Shown piece after piece: positions 55,203 through 64,000 of a DNA stretch of 64,000 bases. A program made the position numbers and the translations under genes. Positions within the stretch are counted from its first letter, which is position 1; each line of letters opens with the position of its first letter. The DNA comes from Adiantum capillus-veneris (lineage: Eukaryota; Streptophyta; Polypodiopsida; Polypodiales; Pteridaceae): positions 131,295,420 through 131,359,419 of the forward strand of contig CM043964.1 in NCBI GenBank assembly GCA_014529385.2, read 5' to 3'. The notes beneath the pieces were generated by a model that was given only the letters and a program-made list of their open reading frames with translations, ran no database searches and was not told where the DNA came from.

Positions 55203-56361
55203 CTTGGCTATCCTTCAACTTTGCTAGAGTTTGCAATGTAGGTGACTTTGCTTGAATGATAGGGGTAAGAGTCGGTGGTCGCATCGTGACAGTACCAGTA
55301 TCCCAATCAATAGTGCATTTGGTTGCCAACATCCACGTGCGTCCCAGGTTTACATTGCCTTCCATAGCTCCCGCGGGCATGACTAGAAACCTCTGCACTA
55401 TGCTTCCATTGTCATAGACAACAGGGGTCTGAAGGACTCCAAGAATAGCAGTTTTATTTTTATTAATGCCCTTGACTTGCATCGTACTCGGGGATAGGGT
55501 CGGTTCCCCTAATTGACACCAAACTCCATAGGATAACAAATTGTGTTTAGCTCCCGTATCTAATAAGGCATTGTATAGTACTTTCCCATAGGGGCTATTT
55601 AGCTCAATTGGGTATCGTAGGGGTGGCTCAGATTCTAATGAGTCGTCATCTGTGTCCTCGAAAAATGCTTGCGTGATTCTCAGATTAGCCTCTCGTTGGC
55701 GTCTAAGACGTTGTTGCCGTTCTCGAGCCTCAACTCTTGCTTGGTATTTTCTAAGCTCTGCTTGTTCCTTGGCAGCCTTCTTTTGATGGATGGATTGCAA
55801 CTCTTCCTGGCTTAGAGGATCATAATATATTTTGAATTTAATCCCATTAAGGAATCCAATGGTTTCAACTCCATCTAGAGTCTCCACACGAATGGTACCT
55901 TGCGGGGTAATTTCACACACTCGATATGGTCCCTTACCAGCGTATTTCAATTTCTTCTTTTCATTACATACCCCGTACATAAGAACTTTATCACCAACCT
56001 TGATGTTTTTATCCTTTAAATGGCTATCAAACCACTTCTTTCTCCTATCCTTCTCCACTAGAGCATTTCGCACAGCTAATTGCCTTTCTTCATCTAGCCT
56101 TTCCAGGATATATAATCGCTCCACTAAGGGGTTACCATCCCAACCTTCTTGAGAAGCTACTCGAAGACTGGGAATGACAAACTCCCATGGCATAACTGCT
56201 TCTTGGCCATACACCATCTTAAGCGGTGTGCAATTAATAGCAACTTTATACGCAATACGATAAGCCCATAAAGCTGATGTAAGCTTTAGGTCCCAATCAG
56301 TGCGATGAGCCTCAACTGTCTTTGTCAAAATGGAGATGAGAGTTTTGTTGGTACTCTCAGC
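55195..56361 (-). pseudogene. Gypsy2 integrase C-terminus fused to a second retropepsin-like domain
   Basis: The frame is in phase with the integrase core across TAA 56362-56364. The first part is the integrase end (LWAYRIAYKVAINCTPLKMVYGQEAV without its first residues, then GPYRVCEITPQG). A basic, heptad-like linker (QKKAAKEQAELRKYQARVEARERQQRLRRQRE) and an acidic stretch follow. Then comes an aspartic-protease-like domain: YNALLDTGAKHNLLS with an intact DTGA, then ILGVLQTPVV, QRFLVMPAG and VNLGRTWML, which is the usual strand order of a retropepsin. The true protease of the element is separate, at 58994-60997 with DGGA. A role as second protease, dimer partner or binding domain is open. Confidence 0.75.
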
Positions 56362-57946
56362 TTAGCCATTTGCTTGGGGATAATAGGGTGTAGACTTGTG
56401 GTGAGATATCATGAAGTTTGATCTGAGTTCTTTTATTACTTCATTTATAAAATGAGTTCCATTGTCACTCACAAGTTCAAAGGGGCATCCAAAACGTGTG
56501 ATAATGTTCTCAAAGAGGAACTTAGCTGTTGTTTTTGCATCCGCCTTTCGTGTTGCTTTTGCTTTAGCCCATTTGGTTCCATAGTCGGTAGCCACAATGA
56601 TATATCGTGATTGTGTGCTACGTGCAGCCGGACTAATCGGTCCTACAAAGTCTAAGCCCCACTTTTCAAATGGTTGGGTTACCTTGATGGGATGTAGAGG
56701 CATCCTATCCCCTCTTTGTGGCTTCTTGAAGCGTTGGCATTCATCACATGCCTTTGCAAAAAGTGATGCATCCTTAAACAGAGTGGGCCACCAATAGCCT
56801 GACTGTAAGATCTTTCGGGCAGTCAACTTTCCTGAAAAGTGACCACCAGCTACGCCCATGTGTGCCTCTTGTAGAATATATAAATACTCATCCTCGCGGG
56901 CACGACGTCTAAGAACATCATCTTTTCCTCTCTTATAGAGAGTTCCAGCCAGTAAGCAATAGGGTTCGCATTCCTTGATTAATTTTCGAGCTATATCTTT
57001 TCGCAGCTCTTTGGGTGGAAAACCATTAACTAAGAAGTTAACAATCTTTTCACTCCATTCAGGCATTGTCTCAAGAATGAACAAAGGAGTATCAGGCAAT
57101 TCATCATCAACCCCCGTAGGAGCTTCGCCATTAGGGATACGAGATAAATAATCCGCCATGACATGTTTTCTCCCAGGCCTCACAACAACGGTGAAGTCAA
57201 AGTCAAGAAGAATTAACAACCATCGTGTAATTCGACCTGTGGAACACGGCTTGTTTACCAAATATAGCAATGCTTGATGATCCACATAAAACACAAACTT
57301 GGTAGCAAGAAGGTAATAGCGAAATTTCTTTAATGTGTAAATCATAGCTAGACCTTCGCGCTCTGTAGTAGTGTAGTTCATCTTGGCATCATTTAATTGG
57401 CGACTTGCAAAGCTAATAGGGTAGTCCAATTTATGTTCTCCTGGTTGAGTTAGAACACACCCAATAGCAAAATTTGATGCATCAATATGCACATGAAAAG
57501 GTACATTCCAATCAGGTGTTCGAAGGATTGGAGCACTTGTTAGGGCCTTCTTTAATAACTCATAAGATTGATGACATTCTTCCGTCCAGTGAAACTCGAT
57601 AAGAAGCTTGTACAATGGACGCGCTATCTCGGCAAAGTTTAAAATAAACCTTCGATAATAACCAACATGGCCCATAAAGCTTTGAACTCCTTTATAGTTA
57701 GTAGGTGGTGGCAAATCGGCAATGGTTTTAATCTTACTCTCATCTGTGGATATCCCGTTCTTGGACACTATATGCCCTAGAATGAATCCATGCTTAACCC
57801 AAAATTGGCATTTGAAAGGGTTCAATGAGATGCGATAAAATCTGCACCTTTCAAATATTTTTCATAGATATAACAAATGCTTCTCCCAAGAAGAATAAAC
57901 ACAAAGGTCGTCTATGAAAGCTTCACAAAACTCCCTTAGAAATTCT
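56362..57946 (-). pseudogene. Gypsy2 RT C-half, RNase H and integrase core
   Basis: [10 protein letters not shown] (near 57.9 kb) holds the RT Asp pair, and TGA follows at 57862-57864. From 57825 the frame is open: GHIVSKNGIS, RNase H with HVHIDASNFAIGCVL, TTTEREGLAMIY, YVDHQALLYLV and HVMADYLSR, then integrase with HMGVAGGHFSG, CDECQRF, WGLDFVGPIS and LVSDNGTHF. A TAA at 56362-56364 sits where the family has Gln just before the catalytic Glu (NG-stop-AE), consistent with CAA to TAA. Only one RNase H is present. Confidence 0.9.
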
Positions 57947-58978
57947 TTAAACGTAGTGTTTATTAATCGTTGGAATGTAGCAGGGGCATTTGTTAAGCCA
58001 AAAGCCATAACACGAAATGCAAACACTCCAAACTCCAAACTCTGTGATAAAAGCAGTTTTAGCTTGGTCCTCTAATGCAATTGTGATTTGATTGTAACCA
58101 GAGTACCCACCTAAAAAGCTATAAGCTTCCTTGCCCGCAACTCTCTCAAGCACATGTTCTGAATATGGCAAGGGATAATGATCTCTCCTAGTAGCTGCAT
58201 TAACTTTCTTGAGGTCCACGCACACTCTTAGTTTCCCATTCTTTTTTGGCACAATGACTATTGGAGAAACCCATTCTGAGTGCTCAATAGGGTATGTGAA
58301 TCCACATTGGATAAGTTTTTCAATCTTCTCTTGTACAATTTTGGCGTACTTAGGATTCATTGGATAGGGTCGTTGCTGGACGGGTTTAACAATGTTGATC
58401 ATGGGAATTGGATGTTGCACCACAGAAGGTGGACCGCCCTTCATGTCATGATATGTCCAAGCAAAGATATCCTTGTATTCCTTGAGGAGCTCCTTAAGTA
58501 CAGCCTCTTCAGTTTCGATAAGGCCTTGAGCAATAAAGACTGGTTTAGACTCCTCACCTGGTTCTGCTAATTCTATCTCTTTAACTACCGCTGGACCATC
58601 ATAGACTCCACTTCTTCCATTGGTAGGTATTCGTTGGGCTTTGGCATACACAACCTTTCGCTCCCCCGTGGTATAAGATTTAAAATGTTTAGGAGCCGTA
58701 TGTAAGTCAGCAGGCTCTTGTCCTGACGGAAACCTTTCTTTTAGTTCTGCCTCCTTTTGTTGTTGTGCTAACTCTCGGTTTTGACGTCTTCTTATAGTTC
58801 GACTCAATTTCGGCTCTGTAACCTCCAATTGAGCGAGGTCAATGGGTCGCGGGCTGCACCACATGACACTCTGGAGATGTTCACCCCAATTGTCTACTAG
58901 CTTTTGATGAGCATCACATGCCCCTAGATAGCTAAGCCATTCTGCAGTAGATCTTTCCTTGTTTATCCTAGCTCCCAC
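57947..58978 (-). pseudogene. Gypsy2 RT N-half
   Basis: In phase with the protease frame across TGA 58994-58996 (CGA to TGA fits). The pre-RT linker LKEYKDIFAWTYHDMKGG is followed by SEWVSPIVIVPKKNGKLRVCVD and motif A, which reads FLGGYSGYNQ: the catalytic Asp is Gly (GGT at 58109-58111). A 7-bp tandem duplication (CTCCAAA twice, 58026-58039) then shifts the frame, giving a false C-terminus. Both lesions are inactivating. Confidence 0.9.
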
Positions 58979-58993
58979 ATTTGCTCGATATCG

Positions 58994-60997
58994 TCATCTC
59001 TTATATGACCTTTGTTTCTTGTTAAGGTTTTGATTTTGGTAAATGTTTGAACTCGACTCGCCTGATAGGTCTTCGCTTGTATCTTCTTCACTCTCATATA
59101 AATTACCATAGACGGTCGTACTAGGCCTTGAGTATTTATTTTCTATACTTGGTTCACTCGATGTTTCCTCAAGTTCTGAATCCATTTCTCCCTGAGATTT
59201 CGTTTCTGATGTGTATTGTCCTGAAGCCTTTGAGGAATCACCGGCTTCACTCTCAGATAGGTGTGCCTCTTTCTTATCATCGGATATTACATGCGCTACA
59301 CCTAACATGTTTACTGGTGCAATGTGTGGTATCTCTTCCCCATCTGGTGTTACCCAGGTTGTTCCTCTAGCTCCCCATGTATCTATAGTTGCCGCTAGGT
59401 GTACCCAATCGACATTGTCTGACTCAGCCATTCCGGGTAGGATATCCATATAAGGAGAGTTCTCCCCAATATCCGTGTCTTCGTTACACGTGTAACAATA
59501 CTGTAATGGAGATGAGTGAATTGTTGTGTCTGATCGATTATCAATGATGAATTTATTTCCTAGAGGATGCGTTCGACCACTTAAAAGATCAACTCGAATG
59601 ACGGAGTCTTGGAACTGTAAGTAGACGTGGTTTTTGGACCAGTCATGCACCATTTTTGCTTCCCTCATGAATGGACGCCCTAAGATCATCTCAAATGACA
59701 TAGGATTCTTGGAAAAATCCATAACAATGAAAGTCTGCCTTACCTTGTGTCCCAAGACCTTGCTTCTGAGATCCTTTAGCATTCCAATAGGCGTAACAAT
59801 AGATCCATTAGCCATTTTTACCACTACGCTTGTGGCTTCAAGGTGAGGTCGCCCCATAGACTCCCAAAAACTCTTTGTCACCATGCTGACTCCCGCACCA
59901 CCGTCAAGGACCCCCTTTACAGTTAATCCTGTACTAGTGATTGGTAGAGTAGCATTAGATTCATCACCTTCAAAGTATTGCCCCAACTTGTTAATGGGTA
60001 CTTCAATTACAGATTCATGTCCCGCTAGGTCAGATGGTGGTGCTAAATGTTCCTCATCATTCATTACCAAGTCAGGTTTGTTCATATGTGCAAACTGTGG
60101 TAATCCGGCCTGTAATTCTCCATTGAGGAAGGCTCGAAGAGCTGAGACTAGCTCGGGGTCTTTATATAGTTTGGACATGATGGTGGTTCTAACTTCTGAA
60201 AACATGAAATCCATCAATTTGGCAACATTTAATGGCATCTTGTGGGACGTAGGACCCTGACAAGAGAATGGTGAAGATGGAATCTCCACTTCCTCAAGGG
60301 GGTCGGGCATTCCCTCACCAAACATTCTCTCTAGTAGGAAAGGTGTGTGTCCACTTTCAGATGTCCTACCCTCACTCTCTTCCCGAATGATACTGGGTAT
60401 AGCTAACGGCCTGTAGTTCTTGTGAGGTTGAACTTGTGTGGGAAACACTGTGTCCGACGTCTGGATATGTTTGGGTTCAGGTTCTAATGTTCGTTGAGTT
60501 TCTTCCACCAAACCCCTCAGTTGTTGGACTCGTTCAATTTCCATTGTTGGGTTTGGATAGGTTCCAATCTTTCTCTTGCAATCCTCATTTTTTGTCTCTC
60601 GTGGCTTATCTTGGGGGTTCGAAACTGGGTGGTTTAACTTTGAATACTCTTTTGGTGTTCGTCGTAATTCCCTCTCGTGATCCTCCTCACTGGCTTTTTC
60701 CTTTGTAGTAACAGTTTTGGTCTCCGTGGTCTCTATCGAATCTGAGTCATCCTCAGGGTCATTCATATACACGGGATCCTCTCCTGTCCCTATGTTAGTC
60801 TTTGAACTAGGTTTTGAGCTAGAAGCATTAAGGGATTTCTTTCTTCGTGTTTTCTTCTTTCTCGCTCGGCCAATGGATGCAGCATCTCTCTCTTCGAGGA
60901 TGTAATTTTGCTTTTGGAGCATCGACCGTGTGAGTGCATTCACTGGTGCTATGTTTATAGTTGGTGGTGTCCCATCAACAATCTCTATTAAGTTCAA
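58994..60997 (-). pseudogene. Gypsy2 protease region
   Basis: This frame of about 667 codons is in phase with gag across TAG 61034-61036. The long charged N-terminal linker contains a basic patch (RARKKKTRRKKS). The retropepsin is in the middle: VKGVLDGGAGVSMV with DGGA, VVKMANGSIVTPIG, QTFIVMDFSKNPMSFEMILGRPFM. An acidic Ser/Glu-rich tail (about 58994-59300) precedes RT. DGGA is a form I know from plant Athila/Tat proteases, so it can be the functional enzyme of the family. Confidence 0.88.
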
Positions 60998-61033
60998 TGG
61001 TGTGATTTTCGACGCGTTTGGATTGTTAGGACA

Positions 61034-61951
61034 CTATGCGATCAAATGATCTATGCCACAACGATTACAAGTGAGTATTGACATTGCCAATGCACTCCCT
61101 TGACTTGTTTGCATTAGTGCAACATTCTTTTGCATTCTAATGGGGCACTCAGCTACTCGATGTGGTCCACCACATTCGTAGCACTGAAGAGGTGGTCTCC
61201 TGGCAAAACTATTAATGTTTTGGCCTCTTGCTGCTAGTGTAGTAGCTTGATATACCGTTTTGATTTGTCCCCAATGGTCTTCCATATAGTACATGGGACA
61301 CTCCTCAAGCATGTCGACTCCATAGGTGATACTAGAGTCTATGTCCTCTTCGCAATCTACATAAGTACTAGATGACTCGCAACCTATTTGGTTCATAGGT
61401 GTAACTCTTGGATGAGGGGGTTGCAGTCCTAGCACTGGAGGTGGCAACGGTGTGGTTTGGACCACATTTTGGGTTCTAGGGACCATGTGCTGTAATGGCA
61501 ATTGTTGCTCCATGGGTGGGGTAGGCATCAATGCAGGAGCTCGAGGTGAGTCTGCCCAAGCTATAGGCGGTCTATTTTCCATGATGCATTTAAGCATTAG
61601 GCAATCCTTCGCTTGATGGCCATACCTACCACACGCGTTACAAGTCCCGTTAAACTTTACTCTGAAAGTAGGGCATTCACTCGTAGTATGTGGGCCCAAG
61701 AAAATTGAGCACCATTGTTGCTCCCTTCTAGGATACATATGAGTGTTTTGTGGAGCACGATTAACCCTAAGGCTTTCTTGGATGGCCTTGGTGAGATCTG
61801 CCAGAGTCATCTCAGATATCGTTTGCTCTTTCACGATTGGCTTTATCTTCATTGGCTCATGCCATGATGCTTGCGAGTTACTAGACTTCGGCTCGGCAGA
61901 CACTCTTTCTCCTGCAATCATTAAATCATCCTCCAATTGGATTGCATTCAT
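61034..61951 (-). pseudogene. Gypsy2 gag C-terminus with four zinc-knuckle units
   Basis: In phase with gag core across TGA 62012-62014. Four knuckle-like units follow: CSIFLGPHTTSEC (second Cys replaced by Phe), CNACGRYGHQAKDC (canonical), CYECGGPHRVAEC and CNRCGIDHLIA with a TAG (61034-61036) just before the last Cys. Three units use the shorter CX2CX3HX4C spacing. RNA binding is expected from the family. The stop has the look of CAG to TAG. Confidence 0.88.
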
Positions 61952-62011
61952 GGTGACTGCTTCCCAAGTAGTGATACCTCTAATGACTAGGCCATTATAG
62001 ATACTCTCATG

Positions 62012-62854
62012 TCATAGTCCCCTAATGAATCTATCGAGCAATTGGTTGTGGTTGAATCGCTGGTTTGGATTGCATCGAGAATTCAAATTCTTTAGGCGAC
62101 TAATGAAGTCTCTCACGGATTCACCTTCTTCTCGTTGGGCTTTCTGGAGCTGAGAGGCTACACCCCAAAGTACTCCCTCTCGTATGTATTCTTTTAAGAA
62201 CAGTCTCCTAAGATTAGAGTAGATCGTTTTCTCTTCTACTCTTAAGGTTCTATACCAATCTCCAGCCTTTCCGCTTAGGGTCAAACTCAAAGACTTACAC
62301 TTATGTAGCTCATTGTGCTCTTCCAAGGAATCGCACACATGTTCAACGACTTCCATATGCTTTCTAGCATCTCCGTCTCCACTGAATTTTTGTGTGAGCT
62401 TAGCTACTTGAACTGCCTTGCTCCTAGGCTCTCTATCAGGTGCACTACGCATGTTTTCCGCAATAGAGCGACCGATAGTTTGAGAAAATACTGCCAAATC
62501 TCCTATTTGAGCAGGTATAATGGGTGTATGTGCTCCTGGAACCACATGTGAGATGGGAGTTGGCCTTGGCCTTGGCATATGCACGGCTCTTGGGTCCCAT
62601 ATTTCGTATGGTGGTGTACCAGACGGTGGTCCAAAGTTTACAGGCGTGGCCCTAGGCATAGGGGGTGCCTGATATGGCATGTTATTATAAAATGGCATGG
62701 CTCCACTTGTATAAGAGCTTGGATAATGCCATTGTGGATTGTAAGCTCTTGGAATAATCGGAGGTGTAGGAGCTACATGAGGCTGAGGTACGACAGGTGC
62801 ACATGATTGATACATATATGTAGGTATAGTTGGGGGCACTGTGCTACTAAGCAT
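62012..62854 (-). pseudogene. Gypsy2 gag core
   Basis: A Pro/Tyr-rich N-terminal part is followed by the conserved retrotransposon gag domain: LTQKFSGDGDARKHMEVVEHV, LSLTLSGKAGDWYRTL, IYSNLRRLFLKEYIREG, GESVRDFISRLKNLN. This builds the capsid. It is preceded by TGA 62879-62881 and followed by TGA 62012-62014, both in phase with neighbouring gag pieces, so gag was once one long frame. Confidence 0.9.
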
Positions 62855-62878
62855 CGGCGCAGTATTAACAAATGAACT

Positions 62879-63247
62879 TCATGGTGTACTTCTTGTCATG
62901 CTCACCACTGGGATATGCATGGTAGCCGTAGTGTCATTAAGAGAAAGATGAGCTAGATCTGGGAAGGTAAAGCTGCCACTTGTGGGCTTAGATTGTACTG
63001 AGGCTCTTGGCGAAACAACATATGGAGGATCAATGGGGCTCACTGAGGGAGTCTCCATTTGTGATAGGGTTGGTTGGTTGGCCTTTCCCGTATCCAAGAA
63101 TCTCATTAGGCCTGTTGAAGGCAGGTTGATCCCTGTGTTCTGTCTTTCTAACTCGACAATCCTATGGAGGACATCACAGACTTTCTGTTGTTGCTCATCT
63201 ATGCTAGTAGCACCCGATGTGGATTGTAGAACATCTAGCCAACCCAC
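62879..63247 (-). pseudogene. Gypsy2 gag N-terminal piece 2
   Basis: The frame is in phase with the gag core but out of phase with the piece at 63235-63678. It includes helical sequence (KVCDVLHRIVELERQ) and a Ser/Pro-rich linker. No ATG marks its beginning; it opens at the junction with the previous piece. The function is structural by position only. Confidence 0.65.
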
Positions 63248-63678
63248 ATGATAGGTGTGTCCCCTATGTACCGATCAGTTAAAGCTTCTGCTTGTAGGTC
63301 ATACTCCCAATTTTCGTTTAGGAATATCCCATCTAGGCCTGGCGTGCTGGAGGTTTCCCTCGAAGTGGAAGCATTATTGCTCCCCATTGCTTGCCCCTCC
63401 GTGACTGCTACCTTGGGAGCACTCGGTTGCTCGGCTGGCATGATTGTTGTCATAGGAGCCTTTTCTTTCAGGGCTCGACTTTGTTCTAGCCTTCGTAGGT
63501 TCTCAATTTCCCTCTCCCTTGTTGCTTGCATATAGCGTTCGATCTCTTGTACTTCGGCAAGACTCCTACCATCGGGTAGTAAAACCTCAGAGGGAGATAG
63601 TCCTAAAGGATCAGGAGGTGCAGTGGATGGAACATTCACATGCACACTCTCAAGAAGCATAGGGTCTATTTTAGGCAT
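63235..63678 (-). pseudogene. Gypsy2 gag N-terminal piece 1
   Basis: The ATG at 63678 (MPKIDPMLLESVHV) opens 147 codons with a helical, charged centre (VQEIERYMQATREREIENL). The frame ends at TAG 63235, a dozen bases after the next piece opens in another phase, indicating a small indel near 63245. This ATG is a plausible gag start. Confidence 0.6.
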
Positions 63679-63710
63679 GAATGACGAATTTACCTCCCCA
63701 CTCCCTTCAT

Positions 63711-64000
63711 TTATTTCATTACTGCATGTTCGGAGCGAGTAGCTCTACTACGGGTCTCTTTTAAGCGGCTAAACACGCTGGACCCGGGCCGTGGGCCCAT
63801 GGCATGCATGTCTTGACTTGAACTATCAGGGTTTGGTGTAGGATACCCCCCCATGACTTCGTAGTCAGAGAAAGAATCACTAGACACGATATGAGGATCT
63901 TGGGTCGCGCTACCTTGAGTCCCGGCCGAAGGTCCAGAACCTAGGGTGGAGGAATAATGGATGCCCGCGTAAATGGAGGCACTACCAATATGCTCCTGCT
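63711..64000 (-). CDS. Gypsy2 partial frame upstream of gag (cut by window edge)
   Basis: The minus strand is open from the window edge to TAA at 63711-63713, about 95 codons (EHIGSASIYAGIHYSS near the edge, ending SRLKETRSRATRSEHAVMK). It is Ser/Gly/Pro-rich with a basic end. The phase differs from the gag piece at 63678. It could be a pre-gag frame or the true N-terminus of gag separated by an indel. Nothing more can be said without the sequence beyond 64000. Confidence 0.4.
   Translation of the reverse strand, partial: QEHIGSASIYAGIHYSSTLGSGPSAGTQGSATQDPHIVSSDSFSDYEVMGGYPTPNPDSSSQDMHAMGPRPGSSVFSRLKETRSRATRSEHAVMK

Larger units (their letters stand above)
51840..64000 (-). mobile_element. 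Gypsy2: Ty3/gypsy element with a post-integrase module, 5' end outside
   Basis: Minus-strand order: pre-gag frame, gag, protease, RT, RNase H, integrase, second retropepsin-like domain, WIPK protein, small frames, polypurine tract (52399-52412) and 3' LTR starting TGTTAACC at 52398. The LTR lies in a chromovirus relic. The 5' LTR and PBS must lie beyond 64000. Stops, a 7-bp duplication, a frameshift and a changed RT catalytic residue show that this copy is dead, but most frames are long and readable. It has a single RNase H, unlike Gypsy1. Confidence 0.9.

Overview
This window is nuclear repeat DNA from a land plant. It consists almost entirely of nested LTR retrotransposons. I see no host protein-coding gene, rRNA, tRNA or CRISPR array. 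A plant is indicated by Ty1/copia elements primed by initiator Met-tRNA (TGGTATCAGAGC sites), by a Ty3/gypsy element with the plant Tat-type double RNase H, by a decayed Asp-tRNA-type primer site, and by base changes typical of methylated plant DNA. The species cannot be named from this sequence; a large repeat-rich genome (fern, gymnosperm or similar) would fit.

Layout, left to right. 1-1832: debris of a gypsy family, including two inverted copies of a retropepsin-like fragment and a piece of a 'WIPK' protein. 1833-10031: a minus-strand, internally deleted copia element (CopiaM; TSD CTTCT) that was itself hit beside its left LTR by a plus-strand copia (Copia1, 2068-7245, TSD ATTCT). 10032-17863: old gypsy debris in both orientations, a polypurine tract plus LTR start at 15082-15095, and a decayed LTR/PBS at 16801-17556. 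17864-32982: a large gypsy element (Gypsy1, TSD GAATC, 1.5-kb LTRs) carrying a second copy of the same copia family (Copia2, 19877-25054, TSD TTTGG) in its leader. 32983-35634: a small LTR element rich in simple repeats, with an inverted LTR piece. 35635-43755: decayed gypsy fragments, LTR-like sequence and low-complexity DNA. 43756-48505: a broken copia (Copia3) with no recognisable 5' LTR. 49195-51840: a minus-strand chromovirus relic split by a 1.3-kb inverted-repeat transposon. 51840-64000: most of a minus-strand gypsy (Gypsy2) whose 5' end lies beyond the window.

Activity. Copia2 is the only element that reads as complete: identical 227-bp LTRs, a perfect TSD and one open 1428-residue gag-pol frame. 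Copia1 is its near-identical sister, killed by one CAG-to-TAG change at codon 45. Many stops elsewhere look like C-to-T changes at CG or CHG sites, as expected of silenced, methylated DNA.

The most unusual part is the 3' third of Gypsy2. After a normal retropepsin-RT-RNase H-integrase order, the integrase frame runs into a basic charged linker and a second retropepsin-like domain with its own DTGA motif. This is followed by a protein with four W-x-(P/S)-(K/R) motifs, a TAATG-coupled small frame, an acidic frame, and three identical polypurine 11-mers. Decayed relatives of the second retropepsin and the WIPK protein at 1-1735 suggest that the module belongs to the family and is not an accident of this copy.
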